Origin: Fodinibacter sp963834965
Lineage (GTDB): Bacteria > Actinomycetota > Actinomycetes > Actinomycetales > Dermatophilaceae
Assembly: GCA_963834965.1 (NCBI GenBank)
Contig: CAWIEI010000002.1
Location: 109,141-173,140, forward strand
Length of the DNA stretch: 64,000 nt
Direction: 5' to 3'
This document shows positions 61,050 through 64,000 of the stretch, piece by piece (within the stretch, counting starts at the first letter, position 1; every line of letters begins with the position of its first letter). The translations under genes were made by a program, and so were the position numbers. The notes under the pieces were generated by a model. It made no database searches. It had not been told where the DNA came from and saw only the letters and a program-made list of their open reading frames with translations.

Positions 61050-63312
61050 TCATGGGACCACGGTGCCCGTCTTCACCTGTTCCTGCATGGATGCCACCCG
61101 GGCGTCGGACGGCGAGGTCGCCCCGAGGTCGCTGACCCGCGCCGACACCACGGTCGAGGTCTCGGGGAGCCTGACCGGGTCCCCGCTGGTCTTCATCCGC
61201 AGCATGGTCGTGCCTGCAGGCGCCGTGAGCTCGTAGGTGACGGGCGTGCGGCTGCCGCCGGGCAGGTCGGTCCGGGCGACCTCCGTGCCCTTCTCGTCGA
61301 TGAGCGTGAGGACTCGGTCGACGTTCCCCTGGGGGGCGACCACCATCGTCACCGTCACCGGAACTTCGCCGGGCCCGAGGTTGGCCAGCCGGAGAGTTGC
61401 GTCTGGGCCGATCCACTGCCCGATGGTGTCCTCCGGCCGTCGCGCCCTATCTGATAGGCGTCGAGGGCCACGATGACGGGCTCGAGCAGGTGGCTGCGGG
61501 CGGCTGGGCCGGTCGTGCCCGGCGGAAGCAGGTAGGCGGTGAAGACGCCGTCGGCGCTCTTCGCCACCGGGGCGCCGAGCTCGGCTTGGAGGGCGGTACG
61601 TGGGTCGGTCGAAGCGGTGTATCCCTGCGCGTCCACCTCGACGGCACAGAACCCGGTGGCGGCGAGCTGCTCGGCGAGCCGGGCGGTGTCCGTCACGTCG
61701 ACCCCCAGTTGCCAGTCGGCCGACGCGGCGCCGCGCATGGCGCCCGAGCTGAACCGCAGGTCGTCAGACGCGAGGTAGGGGAGCACCTGGTCGTAGCCGT
61801 TCATCTGCGGCGTGCCCGCCGACTCGGGGAAGGGGACGACGGGCAGCTGGAAGACCGGGCATCCGGGCCGAGTCGCGGCCTGCAGGTCTTTCGTGTATGT
61901 GGTCAGGTCGGCGAACTGGCGGGCGACGGCCGCGTGATCGGGGGCACGCCCGGGGTTTGTCTGGTCGAGCACTCCGACGATGGTGATCGCGATCGCGACG
62001 AGCGCCACCGCCACCCGTCCGCGCCGCGCCTCGACCCGGGTCAGCCACCACCCCACCGCCAGCAGGCCGAGCAGCAAGATGTACAGGGAGATGCGAGACC
62101 AGGTGCGAACCTGCGGCGTGAAGAACAGCGCGACGAACGATGCCGCGCCGCCGACGGTGTAGAACGCGGCCGCCACCAGTGACAGCGCGGACCACCGTCG
62201 TAGATCGGCATCGGGCAGGGTGTCGGTGACGAGTGATCGCAGCGCGACCACGAGGAGGCCGAGCCAGCCGGCGAGGGCCACGACACCCAGGGCCGAGGTC
62301 TCGACCGTCGCGTGCGTCACCGCGTTGTATGCGAAGGTCAGGTGGGCCAGCGGGTCGAGCCGGTGGCCGGCCCACGGCAGCGCGAGGTCCATGAACTTGC
62401 CTGCGAACAGCTCAGATTCGGCGAAGGACCTCGCGGTAGGCAGCCGTCCGGTCACGACTTCCCCCCGGGTGGCGAGTCGGGCAGCCACCAAGGGAACGAG
62501 CAGCACGGCCGTGAGGTAGGCACTGGACAGCAGACCCGGCGCCCATCCCCGCGCGGTGGCCGCCCGCCACCGGGCCGCGACGGTGGCCACGAGCAGGAGG
62601 ATCAGGGTGAACGCGACGTAGTAGACCCCGCTCAGCCCGACGGCGGTGAGGGCGCCGATCGTCAGCCACGTCCTGAGCCCGAGCCGCCTGCCGAGCTTCC
62701 CGGAACCTGCTCTGGCGGAGAGCAGGGAACGGCCCCGTAGGACCTCGAGGACGACCCACATCCCGAGTGGCACCACCCAGTAGGCGGCGAGCCACAGGTG
62801 GCCGAACCGCTCCTGGTGGCCCGGGGCGTTCGCGAACAGGACACCAGCGACGAAGCCTGCCCACGGGCTCAAACCCTGGCTGCGTGCGAGCGCGTACATC
62901 GCCAGCGCCGCCAGCGGGAAGCACAGCACGAAGTAGGCGATCCCGGGGGTGAACGGAGATGTGGCGAAGAGCCCGAGGCCCTTGACGAGCAGCACGTGGA
63001 TGACGTTGAGCTGGGGAACATTGCCCCGTTCTGCGAGAATGGATAGGCCAGGTCGGGGTTGTTCCAGTACCACCCCTGGTCCGCGATGTCGCGCAGCTGC
63101 ATCCCGACGAATGTGCTGTCGCCGGACATCATCAACGGCGTGCCAATGGTCCAGTCCCAGAGCCGCAGAGACCAGATGGCGACGGCGAGAGACACCAGGG
63201 CCGCAGCGAGGCCAGCGACGACGTCGGTGCGCCGGGGCCCCCTCTTGCCCCCGCCGTCCTCGTCGTCCTCCGGGCTCGGGGTCACTCCCGCATTATGGTC
63301 GTGCCTGCTCAT
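61050..63312 (-). pseudogene. Large GT-C/YfhO-like membrane protein broken by two frameshifts
   Basis: Three frames must be joined. ATG 63312 encodes MSRHDHNAGVTPSPEDDEDG to YPFSQNGAMFP; the sequence then shifts by one base near 63024 (a CCCC run) to QLNVIHVLLVKGLGLFATSP, which continues to about 61440 with ten or more helices. A second one-base shift near 61430-61455 leads to TIGQWIGPDATLRLANLGPG and the end at 61050. The architecture (DSTFVGMQLRDIADQGWYWN first loop, many helices, C-terminal outer domain) is that of bacterial GT-C/YfhO-type proteins. Decay or sequence error are both possible. Confidence 0.6.
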
Positions 63313-63430
63313 GGCCGACGCCGCTTGCGGAAATGCGATGCGGGGTCGTGAGCTCGGGAACGCGGCGGGAGGTGCGCTTTCGCGGCGCGGATTGTCCCTG
63401 ACCCTGGGGGCTGCGCATCCTGGACGCCCG

Positions 63431-64000
63431 TCACCGCACGCTCTTGGGCGATGACAGGTCGTACAGCGAGAGCTCGCCGTTGGTCTCGACCCGTTGATAC
63501 CGCTGGTCGAGCAGAGCGGATGCCGCGCCGCGGGTGTGGACGAGGGCATGCCGGCATCCGGTTGCCTGTCGGAGCACCTCGTCCGACCCAGGGACGCCGT
63601 TGGTGAAGCGCAGGGCCAGCGCTGTGCTGGGCTGTAGAGCTCGGTGCGACCGTCCACGGTGGGGACCAGGCCCGGGTGGCGCCACAAGAGCCACGAGCCC
63701 GTCTCGTACTCGACGCACACGACCGATCTTTTTGGCACAGAGGCCAACTTGCGGAAATGGGTCGACGGGTAGCCGGCCACGGAGGACGGCAGCGACCAGA
63801 TCAGCAGGCCGGCAGTCGCGACTCCCACTGCCGCGGCCAGGCCAGACCAGGGCCAGCTCACGGCGTGACCACGCCTCCCGGGCACTGGACAGCAGCTGTT
63901 GCAGCGGGGCGGCCGCGACGACGGCAATCACGATGCCGGCAATGCCCACGGTTCGGCGTGCGGACAGCCCCAGCGCCACGGCGAGCAGGGCGAGCAGGAG
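63431..64000 (-). pseudogene. GT-C-like membrane protein, 5' partial and frameshifted
   Basis: The frame is open to the right edge (helix-like VGIAGIVIAVVAAAPLQQLL), shifts near 63870 to AAAVGVATAGLLIWSLPSSV and VVCVEYETGSWLLWRHPGLV, and shifts back near 63630 to TALALRFTNGVPGSDEVLRQ ending at 63431. VDGRTELYSP and the end domain parallel IDSRNDLYGP of the gene at 57407, so these are paralogues. Two single-base indels make it a pseudogene or an erroneous assembly. Confidence 0.55.

Overview
The window is very GC-rich DNA with GTG and TTG starts, a WhiB regulator, coenzyme F420 genes, an AfsR-type regulator and the DUF3499/TobH/TIGR03089 families. Together these point to an actinomycete (Actinomycetota). 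A Micrococcales member such as the Intrasporangiaceae is my best guess, but this is inference and not proved by any single gene. No rRNA, tRNA or CRISPR array was seen.

Layout. 1-11.7 kb is a cell-envelope polymer block: a TagF-like CDP-glycerol transferase (cut by the window edge), a LicD-family protein, a TagG/TagH-type ABC exporter and a GT-C membrane enzyme on the plus strand. Facing them is a minus-strand run of three GT2 enzymes, a DUF2304 membrane protein and a Wzx-like flippase. 11.9-19.5 kb holds two large secreted wall-acting proteins (PGRP-SpoIID-FG-GAP, and a five-repeat peptidoglycan-binding protein), a two-subunit CoA-transferase and a TIGR03089 protein. 19.5-24.7 kb holds a TagD-like cytidylyltransferase, a large membrane protein, a non-coding mosaic of repeats, an inositol-monophosphatase family enzyme and topoisomerase IB. 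24.7-26.9 kb is a K+-channel/RCK protein with a small membrane partner. 27-32 kb is a second glycan operon (GT2, GT4 fused to a methyltransferase-like domain, LPG-synthase-like membrane protein, methyltransferase). 32-36.4 kb has a secreted repeat protein, an HhH DNA glycosylase, a small membrane protein and the F420 genes cofD-cofE.

36.5-57.2 kb matches, from memory, the conserved mycobacterial order fbiAB <> whiB2, DUF3499, manB, tobH ... sahH. Here it carries interruptions: a Tad-like trio before manB, an AfsR-type regulator between manB and the Trm112/TobH pair, and a DUF6325/SHOCT pair, a CDF transporter and a membrane enzyme before sahH.

54.1-64 kb looks less settled: lower GC by eye, weaker codon bias, a transposase remnant, an acetyltransferase fragment, and membrane genes broken by single-base frameshifts. 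Whether these are decay or assembly error cannot be decided from the sequence alone.

Two regulatory themes stand out. At least fifteen genes have a TANNNT hexamer ending 6-8 bases before the start codon, the layout of leaderless promoters. sahH has a leader that can fold into a three-way junction followed by a hairpin that hides its ribosome-binding site.
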